This document shows, in pieces, positions 1 to 9,130 of a stretch of DNA of 64,000 nt. The stretch spans positions 248,001 through 312,000 of the forward strand of contig NZ_CANLYL010000002.1 of NCBI RefSeq assembly GCF_947495275.1, written 5' to 3'. The translations under genes were made by a program, and so were the position numbers. Each line of letters opens with the position of its first letter. Positions within the stretch are counted from its first letter, which is position 1. Below the pieces are notes generated by a model. It ran no database searches. It saw nothing but the letters and a program-made list of their open reading frames with translations, and had not been told where the DNA came from. This DNA is from an uncultured Roseobacter sp. (GTDB lineage: Bacteria; Pseudomonadota; Alphaproteobacteria; Rhodobacterales; Rhodobacteraceae).

Positions 1-3000
1 ACTTTTGCAGATGGTACGATCCTTGCGGTTGGCGCCGCGATCGTCGTTTTTGGTGGCGGTACACCCACGGGTGATTTCGGCGGCGCGCAAGTTGTAACGG
101 CGTCCTCTGGTTCACTTGGGCTGAACAACGGCGGCGACACGGTTACCTTGGCCAACGCAGATGGCACCCTGATCCAGGAAGTTGTCTATGGATCGGAAGG
201 GGGAAACAATCAGTCAGTGACCCGCGACCCTGATCTTGACGGTGCATTCGTTCAGCACACGGATGCCAGTGGTGCCGAAGGCGCGATTTACTCACCCGGC
301 AGTCAAGTGAACGGTGACCCTTTCGTGGCGGGTCCCGTGATGCTGACAATCAATGAGGTTGACGCGGATCAAACCGGCAGCGATGCAGCGGAATTCATCG
401 AGTTGTATGACGGTGGCGTTGGGGGGACCCCACTTGATGGCTACACTGTCGTTTTGTTCAACGGGAATGATGACACTGCCTATGACGCCTTCGATCTGGA
501 CGGGTTCAGCACGGATGAGAACGGTTTTTTTGTTATCGGATCAGAAAACGTCGCAAATGTGGACCTTGAAGCCTTCACAACGAATGGTCTGCAAAACGGG
601 GCTGATGCCGTGGGGTTATACCTTGGGGACCCCGCCGACATTTCTGTCGCCACAACGGATAATCTGGTTGATGCGCTTGTCTATGACACCAACGATGCTG
701 ACGATGCAGGTCTGTTGGCGGCGCTTGGTCAGACAACGCAATATAATGAAGGGGCGACCAATTCGACGGCAGATGCGCTGGCGCGCAATCCCGACGGTTC
801 AGGTGAGTTTGTTGCGCAAGCGCCAACACCTGGCGAGACCAACGAGGTGATCGCACCACCCGAATTGGTCAAGATTTCGGAAATCCAGGGCAGCACGGCA
901 TTTAACGGCTTTGCAGATTTTGCCACTGTCGGCATAGATGATCGTTCGGTCCTCGAAGGCCAGACCATTCGAATACAGGCCATCGTTACAGCGGACTTCC
1001 AGTCGATGATGTCCAACGTAGAGGGCGCAGACCTCAACGGGTTCTTTGTGCAGGAAGAAGACGCGGACGCGGATGCAGACGCCAGCACATCCGAGGGCAT
1101 TTTTATCTTTGATGACTTTGCGGAGGGCAATCCCGATGTGCAGGTTGGTGATCTTGTTGAGGTGACCGGCACGGTGTCCGAATTCTTCGGGGAAACTCAG
1201 ATATCCGCCAGTGCAGTCGAAGTCATCGCCTCCAACCAACTGCTGCCGACCGCGACGGTCGTCAACCTGGGCAGCGAAGGGGTGATGATTGATCAAGATG
1301 GCGATTTTGTCGCAAATCTTGAGGCCTATGAAGGCATGTTGGTCACTCTGCCGCAAAGCCTCGAAGTCACCGAGCTTTTCCAACTTGGGCGCTTTGGGAC
1401 GCTGAAAGCCTCCGCCGATGGACGGCTGGAGCAGTTTACCCAGAACAACGCCCCGGACGCCGAAGGGTATGCGCAGCACCTGCAGGACATTGCTGCGCGA
1501 ACAATCACTCTGGATGATGGGTCGCGTGAACAAAACGCCGACCTGATCAGAATACCCGATGGAAACGACGGTATTTTGACGGCCAGTGATAGTTTTCGCA
1601 TGGGCGATACGCTAACCAATGTCACCGGCGTTCTGTCCTATTCAGAGGACTTCCAATCCAGTTCTGAAGAGCCTGAATTCCGCATTCATTTGCCGACTGC
1701 GGATTACGAGGCATCCAACCCGCGGACGGAAACGCCTGAAGATGTGGGCGGCAATTTCAAAGTCGCCTCGTTGAACGTTCTGAATTACTTCACCACACTT
1801 GATGATGGATCGAACACCGCAGGCCCGAATGATGACCAAGGGGGCCGTGGTGCAGATGATCTGACGCGCTTTGGGGTAGAGCCGGCAACGGCTGAATTCG
1901 ACCGACAGGTGAACAAGATCGTGCAGGCTGTGGTTGAGATCGACGCGGATGTCCTGGGTCTGGTGGAACTTGAGAACGATGATGATATCGCCATCGCCGA
2001 TCTCGTTGCCCGTGTGAACGCCGAATTGGGCTCTGAGGTCTATGATTTTATTCCGACCGGTGATTTCGGCGGTGACGCGATCACTGTGGGCATGATCTAC
2101 AAGACCGGATCGGTGGCACCTCTAGGCGAAAGCGCAGGTCTGTTCGAGTTCGAAGGCCGCAATTTTCTGGATCCGCTGGATGCGGGGCGCGAACTTAACC
2201 GCCCGGCTCTTGCGCAGACATTCCAGGATCTTTCCAGCGGTGAGACGATCACGGTGGCGGTCAATCACCTCAAGTCCAAAGGGTCGCTTTCGGGTCTGGA
2301 GGCAGACAACGATCAACTTGATGGTCAGGGCAATAACAATGCGACCCGCACCGAAGCCGCGAAGATTCTTGCAGATTGGCTGGCCGCCGATCCAACTGGC
2401 CAAGGGGCCGAGAACACATTGATCGTCGGGGACCTGAATGCCTATGCTCAAGAAGACCCCATCACCGCGCTTGAAGACGCAGGTTATACCGATCTGGCAG
2501 ATACGTTCATCGATGGGGCCACAAGTTTTGTGTTCGATGGTCAAGCCGGAACATTGGATTATGCCCTGGCAAACGATGCGTTGTTGTCAAAGGTCACCGG
2601 GGTGACCGAATGGCGGATCAATTCCGATGAAGCAACGATCACTGACTACAATCTTGATTTTGGCCGCGATCCCACACTCTACAACGGCGATACTGCGGCG
2701 CGAAACTCGGACCACGACCCGGTCATTGTCGGTTTCAACTTCAAATCCGAAGTCTTCGGTACTGCCAAGAACGACAAGCTGGTCGGAACGGAGTTCGATG
2801 ATTTCATCGACGGCCTTGCCGGGCGTGACAAATATACGGGTGGGGATGGCGCGGACACCTTTATTCTGGGTGACCGGGACAGGGACAAGATTCTCGACTT
2901 CTCCAAAGTCGAGGGAGATCGGATTGACGTTTCTCAATGGGGTGTTCAAGGCTTCGAAGAACTGGAGATTTATGGCCAGGGCAGAACGGCGATCCTGGCC

Positions 3001-3444
3001 GATACGATTTCAGGCAATATCGCCAAAGTCAGGTTCGATGATCGCGATACACGCGGTTCCGATCTGACGGAGGAGGATTTCGTCTTTGCGCCTGTGACAG
3101 ATCTGGTTCTGGTTGGCGGCAAGTCTTTCGACCGGCTTAGCGGACGACAGGGCGACGACCTGATTGATGGTGGCCGGGGTTTCAATGTTCTTTCGGGAGG
3201 CGGCGGGGAGGACGTGTTTGTCTTCAACGACAAATCCACCAATCTGGTGACAGATTTCGATGTTGGCATGGATAAAATTGACGTATCCGGCCTTGGCATC
3301 AACACCTTCGAGGACATGGCAATCCGTGACGTGTTTTCAAATGCTCTGGTAAGGGCGGACAAGGGATCAATGTATCTTACCGGGGTGAATTCCGCCGAAC
3401 TGACCGAGGATGATTTCATTTTCTCGGATACGGTGTTTGTCTGA
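1..3444 (+). CDS. Secreted ExeM/NucH-type endonuclease with RTX C-terminus (5' end missing)
   Basis: The reading frame is open from base 1, so the gene begins upstream; a TTG at 148 is internal. The N-terminal part carries lamin-tail-like segments (for example NEVDADQTGSDAAEFIELYD), then an OB-fold-like stretch. An endonuclease/exonuclease/phosphatase domain follows from about base 1750, with VASLNVLNYF, GLVELEND, VNHLKSKG, VGDLNAYAQ and the final RNSDHDP. This order is that of the extracellular nuclease family ExeM/NucH. The last ~230 residues hold two RTX-like blocks (GTEFDDFIDGLAGRDKYTGG and RQGDDLIDGGRGFNVLSGGG), each followed by an F-x-V/K-x-x-D-x-I-D-V segment typical of type I secretion substrates. 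Likely role: calcium-dependent degradation of extracellular DNA, exported by a type I system; two exporters lie at 36-48 kb. The family call is strong; the partner exporter is inferred. Confidence 0.88.
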   Translation, partial: TFADGTILAVGAAIVVFGGGTPTGDFGGAQVVTASSGSLGLNNGGDTVTLANADGTLIQEVVYGSEGGNNQSVTRDPDLDGAFVQHTDASGAEGAIYSPGSQVNGDPFVAGPVMLTINEVDADQTGSDAAEFIELYDGGVGGTPLDGYTVVLFNGNDDTAYDAFDLDGFSTDENGFFVIGSENVANVDLEAFTTNGLQNGADAVGLYLGDPADISVATTDNLVDALVYDTNDADDAGLLAALGQTTQYNEGATNSTADALARNPDGSGEFVAQAPTPGETNEVIAPPELVKISEIQGSTAFNGFADFATVGIDDRSVLEGQTIRIQAIVTADFQSMMSNVEGADLNGFFVQEEDADADADASTSEGIFIFDDFAEGNPDVQVGDLVEVTGTVSEFFGETQISASAVEVIASNQLLPTATVVNLGSEGVMIDQDGDFVANLEAYEGMLVTLPQSLEVTELFQLGRFGTLKASADGRLEQFTQNNAPDAEGYAQHLQDIAARTITLDDGSREQNADLIRIPDGNDGILTASDSFRMGDTLTNVTGVLSYSEDFQSSSEEPEFRIHLPTADYEASNPRTETPEDVGGNFKVASLNVLNYFTTLDDGSNTAGPNDDQGGRGADDLTRFGVEPATAEFDRQVNKIVQAVVEIDADVLGLVELENDDDIAIADLVARVNAELGSEVYDFIPTGDFGGDAITVGMIYKTGSVAPLGESAGLFEFEGRNFLDPLDAGRELNRPALAQTFQDLSSGETITVAVNHLKSKGSLSGLEADNDQLDGQGNNNATRTEAAKILADWLAADPTGQGAENTLIVGDLNAYAQEDPITALEDAGYTDLADTFIDGATSFVFDGQAGTLDYALANDALLSKVTGVTEWRINSDEATITDYNLDFGRDPTLYNGDTAARNSDHDPVIVGFNFKSEVFGTAKNDKLVGTEFDDFIDGLAGRDKYTGGDGADTFILGDRDRDKILDFSKVEGDRIDVSQWGVQGFEELEIYGQGRTAILADTISGNIAKVRFDDRDTRGSDLTEEDFVFAPVTDLVLVGGKSFDRLSGRQGDDLIDGGRGFNVLSGGGGEDVFVFNDKSTNLVTDFDVGMDKIDVSGLGINTFEDMAIRDVFSNALVRADKGSMYLTGVNSAELTEDDFIFSDTVFV

Positions 3445-3834
3445 CCAGACCTGGCGGGAGGCCTCTGTCCAGAACAATCAAACGGGTGCCTGTCTTTGCT
3501 ATGTTGGATCGATGACAGACGATGTGAGACGGCGAGGGATACTTTGGAACCCGCGCAGAAATGTTTTCAGGCCGTTTGTAGGGCCGCAATCGAGTTGATT
3601 GCGCCCTCACGTTTGACGCGCAATTGATGCCATCTCTTTTCCCCGATTTTCACGCCAACCAGGGACAATGAACCCGAGTTTGTGATCTGCATAAATTCTG
3701 AGCATCGACACCCAAGCCTGCTTGCCATTTGAGCAGCGCGACCCGATCATGGGCTTACACGCGTCGTGTCTGTGGATCAAAACCGCCAGCCATGTTGAAC
3801 CCAATTGGTCGGGTTCTGGGAGGTGGCTCCGTCT
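3445..3834. other. Intergenic region between nuclease and urease operon
   Basis: About 390 bases without a convincing gene. A stem-loop lies at 3581-3606 (CGCAATC / GATTGCG plus a GGG/CCC base, loop GAGTT). It could help end the nuclease transcript, but no T-run follows on the plus strand, so it is not called a terminator. The start of ureD is set by a GGGAGGTGG ribosome-binding site at 3818-3826. No clear sigma70-like promoter was found. Confidence 0.4.
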
Positions 3835-4662
3835 ATGACGCATGTAATGCCGGTATCGCGGGAAACGGGTGCCACGCCACGGTCGGTTGGCTCGTTGAGG
3901 CTGTCGACCAAGCGTGTTCAAGAACGTTCGGGCCTCGCCCGCTTCAGAACTTCTGGCTCCATCAAGGTGGCGTTTCCGCGGCGTGATGATGCTGTCGAAG
4001 CCATAATTCTGAATACATCCGGAGGATTGACCGGCGGTGATCGCGTCGATCTGATGGCTGAAGCGGGTGCTGGCAGTCATCTGATCCTGACAACCCAGGC
4101 GGCCGAGCGGGCTTATCGCAGCCGATCAGGCCATGCGCGTGTCGGCACACGATTGGCCGCTGCGGCGGGTTCGACGCTGCATTGGTTGCCACAAGAGACC
4201 ATCGTGTTTGACGGGGCTTCGATAGAGCGTCGGTTACACGTCGATCTGGCAACAAATGCCGAGTTGGTACTGGTCGAACCCATCGTTTTCGGCCGCCGAG
4301 CCATGGGCGAGACCCTGACGTCGGGAACGTTTCGCGACAGCATTACGATCAATCGTGACAACGAGCCGATCTATTTGGACCGGATTGATCTGACCGGGGA
4401 CATCGGTACGCAATTGGCGCGCCCGGCCGTCTGCGCCGGCATGACCTCTCTGGCTAGTGCCCTGTACTGTGGGCCGCGTGCGCAGGGGCTATTGCCGGCT
4501 GTCCGTCAAGCCTTGCCAGCGACGGGGGGGGCAAGCTTGCTGGCACCCGATTTGCTGAGCATTCGGTGCCTTGCATCGGATTCATTTCTTTTGCGTCGAT
4601 CTCTGGTGCCCGTTTTGGAAATGCTCACCGACAACCCCCTACCAAAATCATGGAGCCTTTGA
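3835..4662 (+). CDS. ureD: Urease accessory protein UreD
   Basis: First gene of the urease operon; 275 residues, normal for UreD/UreH. UreD binds apo-urease and, with UreF and UreG, forms the complex that delivers nickel to the active site in the cytoplasm. Recognised from NTSGGLTGGDRVDLMAEAG and LVEPIVFGRRAMGE, both typical of the family, and from its position. The ATG at 3835 is preferred because GGGAGGTGG lies 8 bases upstream; an in-frame TTG at 3805 has no such site. The stop at 4660-4662 is 3 bases before ureA, so the two are co-transcribed. The N-terminus has the usual RxSGSIKVAFPR context. Confidence 0.92.
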   Translation: MTHVMPVSRETGATPRSVGSLRLSTKRVQERSGLARFRTSGSIKVAFPRRDDAVEAIILNTSGGLTGGDRVDLMAEAGAGSHLILTTQAAERAYRSRSGHARVGTRLAAAAGSTLHWLPQETIVFDGASIERRLHVDLATNAELVLVEPIVFGRRAMGETLTSGTFRDSITINRDNEPIYLDRIDLTGDIGTQLARPAVCAGMTSLASALYCGPRAQGLLPAVRQALPATGGASLLAPDLLSIRCLASDSFLLRRSLVPVLEMLTDNPLPKSWSL

Positions 4663-4665
4663 GCG

Positions 4666-4968
4666 ATGCAATTGACCCCCCGGGAAAAAGACAAGCTGCT
4701 GGTTGCCGTGGCCGCCGAAGTTGCGCGCAGACGCCTCGCTCGGGGTGTGAAACTGAACTACCCCGAAGCGATTGCCCTGATCACGGACACGGTTGTTGAA
4801 GGAGCGCGCGACGGTCGTTCAGTCGCAGACATGATGGAAGCAGGAGCCGAGGTCATTAGCCGCGACCACTGCATGGAGGGTATCCCCGAGATGATCCACG
4901 AAGTGCAGGTCGAAGCGACCTTCCCGGACGGGACCAAACTTGTCACCGTTCACAACCCCATCCGATAG
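4666..4968 (+). CDS. ureA: Urease gamma subunit
   Basis: 100 residues, exactly the usual size. Begins [20 protein letters not shown] and ends VTVHNPIR, both signatures of UreA. Together with UreB and UreC it forms the urease trimer that hydrolyses urea to ammonia and carbamate. Start ATG has GGAG 9 bases upstream inside the end of ureD. UreA and UreB are separate here, the usual arrangement in proteobacteria other than Helicobacter, where they are fused. Confidence 0.97.
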   Translation: MQLTPREKDKLLVAVAAEVARRRLARGVKLNYPEAIALITDTVVEGARDGRSVADMMEAGAEVISRDHCMEGIPEMIHEVQVEATFPDGTKLVTVHNPIR

Positions 4969-4978
4969 GAGGCCCGCC

Positions 4979-5284
4979 ATGATCCCGGGAGAATATTTCA
5001 TCACCGATGGGGAAATCGAACTGAACAGCGGACGAAAAACGGTGACGCTCATGGTTGCGAATACCGGAGACCGACCGGTGCAGGTCGGCTCACATTACCA
5101 CTTTGGCGAAGCCAACATGGCTTTGGATTTTGATAGGGATATTGCCCGCGGAATGCGGCTGGACATCGCTGCGGGAACCGCCGTGCGCTTCGAGCCCGGG
5201 CAACGGCGCGAAGTGCAACTCATTCCCATCGGCGGCGCGCGCAAGGTTTTCGGGTTCAATCAAAACGTGATGGGAGAGCTGTAA
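4979..5284 (+). CDS. ureB: Urease beta subunit
   Basis: 101 residues from the ATG at 4979, which follows the strong ribosome-binding site ATAGGAGG. The frame is open further upstream into ureA, but those residues are not UreB-like. Signature segments: [54 protein letters not shown] and the terminal [11 protein letters not shown] structural subunit of urease. Its TAA stop shares one base with the ureC ATG (TAATG), implying translational coupling. Confidence 0.97.
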   Translation: MIPGEYFITDGEIELNSGRKTVTLMVANTGDRPVQVGSHYHFGEANMALDFDRDIARGMRLDIAAGTAVRFEPGQRREVQLIPIGGARKVFGFNQNVMGEL

Positions 5285-6996
5285 TGCCAGCGATGATTTC
5301 CCGCAGGGAACATGCCGCCATGTTTGGGCCCACGACCGGGGACAGGCTCCGCCTCGCGGACACTGACCTGATCATTGAGGTCGAACGTGATTTGACCGGG
5401 CCATTCGGAGAGGAAGTAAAGTTTGGTGGCGGAAAGGTAATCCGGGACGGTATGGGGCAGTCGCAGGTGACCCGTATCGACGGAGCCGTTGACACGGTGA
5501 TCACCAACGCGCTGATCGTGGACGCGACAGGTATTTACAAAGCTGATGTCGGCTTGAAGGATGGCCGAATCCACAAGATCGGAAAGGCCGGGAATCCAGA
5601 TACGCAACCCGGTGTCAATATCATCGTCGGTCCCGGCACCGAAGTGCTCGCCGGGGAAGGCAGGATATTGACCGCTGGCGGCTTTGACAGCCACATCCAT
5701 TTCATCTGCCCCCAACAAATCGAAGATGCGTTGCACTCCGGTATGACCACGATGCTGGGCGGCGGCACTGGTCCCGCACATGGCACGCTTGCGACGACCT
5801 GCACACCCGGTCCTTGGCATATCGGGCGTATGCTGCAAGCTGCCGATGCCTTTCCGATGAACCTTGCCTTTGCCGGGAAGGGCAACGCGTCATTGCCAGC
5901 CGCCCTCGAAGAGCAGGTGAAGGCAGGTGCCTGCGCGTTGAAACTTCACGAAGACTGGGGCACCACTCCCGCCGCCATAGATTGCTGTCTTTCCGTGGCC
6001 GACGCGATGGATGTGCAGGTGATGATACATACGGATACGCTGAACGAATCCGGTTTCGTCGAAAACACCATTGCCGCAATCAAGGGCCGGACCATTCATG
6101 CGTTCCACACCGAAGGCGCGGGTGGAGGTCATGCGCCCGACATCATCAAGATCTGCGGCGAAGCACATGTGTTGCCGTCCTCCACCAACCCGACACGTCC
6201 CTTCACGGTCAATACGGTTGATGAACATCTTGATATGCTGATGGTCTGCCATCACCTGGACAAATCGATCCCCGAAGATGTCGCCTTTGCCGAAAGCCGC
6301 ATCAGGCGCGAGACCATAGCCGCCGAGGATATCCTGCACGACATGGGGGCTTTTTCGATCATTGCCTCCGATAGTCAGGCCATGGGCCGCGTCGGTGAGG
6401 TTATCATTCGTACCTGGCAGACGGCCGACAAGATGAAAAAGCAGCGCGGGCAATTGGCTGACGAAACCGGGGACAATGACAATCTGCGTGTCCGCCGTTA
6501 CATCGCGAAATACACGATTAATCCGGCTATTGCTCATGGGTTGTCGAGCTACATCGGATCGGTCGAAGAGGGCAAACGTGCCGACCTTGTGCTGTGGCAT
6601 CCCGCGTTTTTTGGCGTGAAGCCTGAGATGGTGCTGATGGGGGGGAGCATCGTCTGCGCACAGATGGGTGACCCGAATGCGTCCATCCCGACCCCGCAAC
6701 CTGTTTACACCCGTCCGATGTTTGGCGCCTACGGCAGGTCTTTGGAGGCAAGTGCTGTGAGCTTTGTATCCCCGGCCGCGATGAGCGAAGGGATAGGCGG
6801 CAGGTTGGGGCTGGCAAAAGAAACGCTGCCGGTCGCGAATACGCGCGACATTGGTAAGAAAGATCTCGTGTTGAATGATGCCACGCCTGAGATCGAGGTG
6901 CATCCTGAAACCTACGAAGTGCGTGCAAATGGTGAGCTTTTGACCTGCCAACCCGCAACCGAGCTGCCTATGGCACAGCGATATTTCCTGTATTGA
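5284..6996 (+). CDS. ureC: Urease alpha (catalytic) subunit
   Basis: 570 residues, full length. Catalyses urea hydrolysis at a di-nickel centre. Visible ligands: the HxH pair in GGFDSHIHF (about H137, H139), the carbamylated lysine in [12 protein letters not shown] (about K220), the histidines of [14 protein letters not shown] and [15 protein letters not shown], and the aspartate of [12 protein letters not shown]. The mobile flap is present as [17 protein letters not shown]. The C-terminus PMAQRYFLY is canonical. Starts one base into the ureB stop. Nothing suggests loss of activity. Confidence 0.99.
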   Translation: MPAMISRREHAAMFGPTTGDRLRLADTDLIIEVERDLTGPFGEEVKFGGGKVIRDGMGQSQVTRIDGAVDTVITNALIVDATGIYKADVGLKDGRIHKIGKAGNPDTQPGVNIIVGPGTEVLAGEGRILTAGGFDSHIHFICPQQIEDALHSGMTTMLGGGTGPAHGTLATTCTPGPWHIGRMLQAADAFPMNLAFAGKGNASLPAALEEQVKAGACALKLHEDWGTTPAAIDCCLSVADAMDVQVMIHTDTLNESGFVENTIAAIKGRTIHAFHTEGAGGGHAPDIIKICGEAHVLPSSTNPTRPFTVNTVDEHLDMLMVCHHLDKSIPEDVAFAESRIRRETIAAEDILHDMGAFSIIASDSQAMGRVGEVIIRTWQTADKMKKQRGQLADETGDNDNLRVRRYIAKYTINPAIAHGLSSYIGSVEEGKRADLVLWHPAFFGVKPEMVLMGGSIVCAQMGDPNASIPTPQPVYTRPMFGAYGRSLEASAVSFVSPAAMSEGIGGRLGLAKETLPVANTRDIGKKDLVLNDATPEIEVHPETYEVRANGELLTCQPATELPMAQRYFLY

Positions 6997-7002
6997 GGCC
7001 CT

Positions 7003-7482
7003 ATGACAAAACTACCCGTTGCCCAAAAAATTCATCCTGTCGGCACCTGGAGCGGAGCGGCCTCAACCTGCGCGTTGAGCTATGAAGACCGGTTTTTTCG
7101 CCGCAAGAAACTCACGACACAGGACGGCTGGTCTTTTGTTGCGGATTTTGAAAAAACCGTGTCGCTTAACCATGGCGACGCGCTGGCGCTGAGTGATGGG
7201 AAGCTGGTCGAGGTCAGGGCCGCCCCTGAAAGCCTGCTGGCAATTAGCGGATCGGACCTGCCGCGACTGGCCTGGCATATCGGAAATCGCCATACCCCCT
7301 GCCAGATTGAGGCGACACGGTTGCTGATCCAAAACGACCCGGTCATCGCGCATATGCTGACCCATCTTGGCGCTACGGCGATGGCGGTTATCGAAGCATT
7401 CACGCCGGAAGGCGGCGCATATGGTTTTGGCCGTACTCATTCGCATGAGCATGGGCACAGCGCGCATTCTCATGCCCATTGA
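7003..7482 (+). CDS. ureE: Urease accessory nickel metallochaperone UreE
   Basis: 159 residues. UreE carries nickel to the UreDFG-urease complex. The N-terminal part (FRRKKLTTQDGWSFVADFEK) resembles the peptide-binding domain; the metal-binding domain contains LARLAWHIGNRHTPCQIE-like sequence with the conserved GNRH motif. The tail after residue ~143 is histidine-rich ([14 protein letters not shown], seven histidines), a metal store seen in many but not all UreE proteins. Six bases separate it from ureC. Its 3' end overlaps ureF by 11 bases. Confidence 0.93.
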   Translation: MTKLPVAQKIHPVGTWSGAASTCALSYEDRFFRRKKLTTQDGWSFVADFEKTVSLNHGDALALSDGKLVEVRAAPESLLAISGSDLPRLAWHIGNRHTPCQIEATRLLIQNDPVIAHMLTHLGATAMAVIEAFTPEGGAYGFGRTHSHEHGHSAHSHAH

Positions 7483-8110
7483 TGCCAAATTCCTCACTCT
7501 TGCCCAATGGCTATCCCCGGCCTATCCGATTGGCGCTTTCGCTTACTCTCACGGGATCGAGACCGCCATCGCGCATGGCTGGATCGAAGATGCCGAAGGG
7601 CTGGAGCATTGGGTGCGTGACTGTCTGATCCGCGGTTCTGGGCGCGCGGACGCGGTCTGGCTCCGCCTCGCTTTCGCCTCTGAAGACCCGTGTCTGATAG
7701 ATGCTCTTGCGCGTGCCTTTGCCCCAAGTCAGGAAAGGTTGCGCGAGGCCGCGTTGCAGGGCAGAGCCTTCGTGCAAACCACGAATTCTGTCTGGGGGTT
7801 CGAGCTGCCAAATCTGCTGTTGCCCGTTGCCGTCGGACACGCTGCCCGGATCGCGCACCTTGAAGAGGAAGCCACAGTCAGCCTCTATTTGCAGGCGTTT
7901 GTGACGAACCTTGTTTCGGCGGCAATGCGCCTGATGCCGATTGGTCAAACCGCTGGTCAACGGGTCATCCATCAATTGCAAAACGATTGTCTCAAAGCCG
8001 TTTTCGAAACGCGAAGCGCAACGCCCGATGACGTTTTCAGCAACGCCTTTCTTTCCGACATTGCAGCAATGAAACATGAAACCCAGCAACCAAGGCTATT
8101 CCAATCATGA
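7472..8110 (+). CDS. ureF: Urease accessory protein UreF
   Basis: 212 residues from the ATG at 7472. The frame is open further upstream, but homology begins at [20 protein letters not shown], the classic UreF N-terminus, followed by [14 protein letters not shown]. UreF is mostly helical and regulates the UreG GTPase in the activation complex. The start lies inside the His-tail codons of ureE; an alternative ATG at 7451 would add seven residues. The stop overlaps the ureG start as ATGA. Confidence 0.92.
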   Translation: MPIDAKFLTLAQWLSPAYPIGAFAYSHGIETAIAHGWIEDAEGLEHWVRDCLIRGSGRADAVWLRLAFASEDPCLIDALARAFAPSQERLREAALQGRAFVQTTNSVWGFELPNLLLPVAVGHAARIAHLEEEATVSLYLQAFVTNLVSAAMRLMPIGQTAGQRVIHQLQNDCLKAVFETRSATPDDVFSNAFLSDIAAMKHETQQPRLFQS

Positions 8111-8718
8111 CAAAGCTAAACGGCCCATTACGGGTGGGGATAGGTGGCCCTGTCGGCGCCGGGAAGACGACACTGACGGCCCGTCTGGCCGAGTTGATGA
8201 AGGCCGACCACTCAATTGGCGTCATCACCAACGACATCTATACTCAAGAAGATGCGGAGGCCCTGATGCGCATGCAGATATTGCCGCAGGATCGCATTAT
8301 TGGGGTTGAGACTGGTGGGTGCCCCCATACGGCGATCCGCGAAGATGCATCCATCAATCTTGCGGCCGTCGCCGAAATGCGCGCTCGCCATCCGGACGTC
8401 GAGGTCGTTTTGATCGAATCCGGTGGTGACAACCTCTCAGCCACCTTCAGCCCGGAACTCGCCGATCTGACGATCTACGTCATCGACGTGGCCGCGGGCG
8501 AAGAGATACCGCGCAAAGGTGGCCCGGCAATAACGCGGTCAGACATTCTTGTCGTGAATAAAACGGATCTTGCGCCGCATGTCGGAGCGTCTCTCGACGT
8601 GATGCGGGTTGATGCCGCGCGTATGCGGGGTGATTTACCGGTTGTTTTTGCCTGCCTGAAAGAGCGGAAGGGTTCCGGGGAAGTGCTTGAGTGTCTCAAG
8701 TCCATATCCGGAATTTGA
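8107..8718 (+). CDS. ureG: Urease accessory GTPase UreG
   Basis: 203 residues, normal size. SIMIBI-class GTPase that powers nickel insertion. P-loop [17 protein letters not shown] near the N-terminus; the metal-binding CPH in [34 protein letters not shown]; and the guanine-specificity motif NKTD in [12 protein letters not shown]. Last gene of the operon: the following gene is on the opposite strand, 30 bases away. No urea transporter gene is visible beside the operon. Confidence 0.97.
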   Translation: MTKLNGPLRVGIGGPVGAGKTTLTARLAELMKADHSIGVITNDIYTQEDAEALMRMQILPQDRIIGVETGGCPHTAIREDASINLAAVAEMRARHPDVEVVLIESGGDNLSATFSPELADLTIYVIDVAAGEEIPRKGGPAITRSDILVVNKTDLAPHVGASLDVMRVDAARMRGDLPVVFACLKERKGSGEVLECLKSISGI

Positions 8719-8748
8719 CCTGTTTTCGGGGAATTACGGGCTCGCTAC

Positions 8749-9075
8749 CTATTCGGGTGCGCCGACAGTTATCTCGAAAGCTGCGAAATATGCTGCCAGA
8801 TCCTTTAGGTCCTCGTCGCTCAGGTTCTTGACAATAAGGGTCATGCGCCGGTCTTCCCTGGCACCGGTCTGATAGTCTTTGAGGCTTTTCTCCAGATAGA
8901 GAGCGGGCTGTCCTGCGAGATTGGGAACTTCAGGGTCCTTGGATAACCCGTCCTTGCCATGACAGGCCGAGCATTGACGAGACAGCTTCTTGCCGTTCTC
9001 GACATCGGCGGCAAGACTTGGTGCCGCGGCAAAAAGCAGGGCCACGACAGAGATCAGATTGACGTGTTTCTTCAT
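8749..9075 (-). CDS. Small periplasmic cytochrome c (c553-like)
   Basis: 108 residues from the ATG at 9075 (GGAG just upstream); the frame extends further upstream but the signal peptide starts here. A signal peptide (KKHVNLISVVALLFAAAPSLAA) is followed by one heme-c site, CSACH, in SRQCSACHGKDGLSKD. The distal methionine is probably in REDRRMTLIVKNLSDEDL. Class I cytochrome fold. Lies 55 bases downstream of a PQQ dehydrogenase on the same strand, so it probably accepts electrons from that enzyme and passes them to the respiratory chain. Converges on ureG. Confidence 0.88.
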   Translation of the reverse strand: MKKHVNLISVVALLFAAAPSLAADVENGKKLSRQCSACHGKDGLSKDPEVPNLAGQPALYLEKSLKDYQTGAREDRRMTLIVKNLSDEDLKDLAAYFAAFEITVGAPE

Positions 9076-9130
9076 GAAGGCTCCGACAGAAGGGGCGGAC
9101 CGGCTGAACCGGTCCGCAAGTCGCGACGTA

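Noticed and set aside
3581-3606. Hairpin after the nuclease gene as a terminator
   Set aside because: Good stem but no T-run on either side, and it starts about 135 bases after the stop; noted only within the intergenic entry.
3607-4080. 157-codon minus-strand frame between the nuclease and ureD
   Set aside because: Overlaps the 5' half of ureD in antisense and has no recognisable domain; the part outside ureD is too short to judge.
5890-6951. 353-codon minus-strand frame inside ureC
   Set aside because: Antisense shadow in a GC-biased gene; the sense product is a textbook urease alpha subunit.
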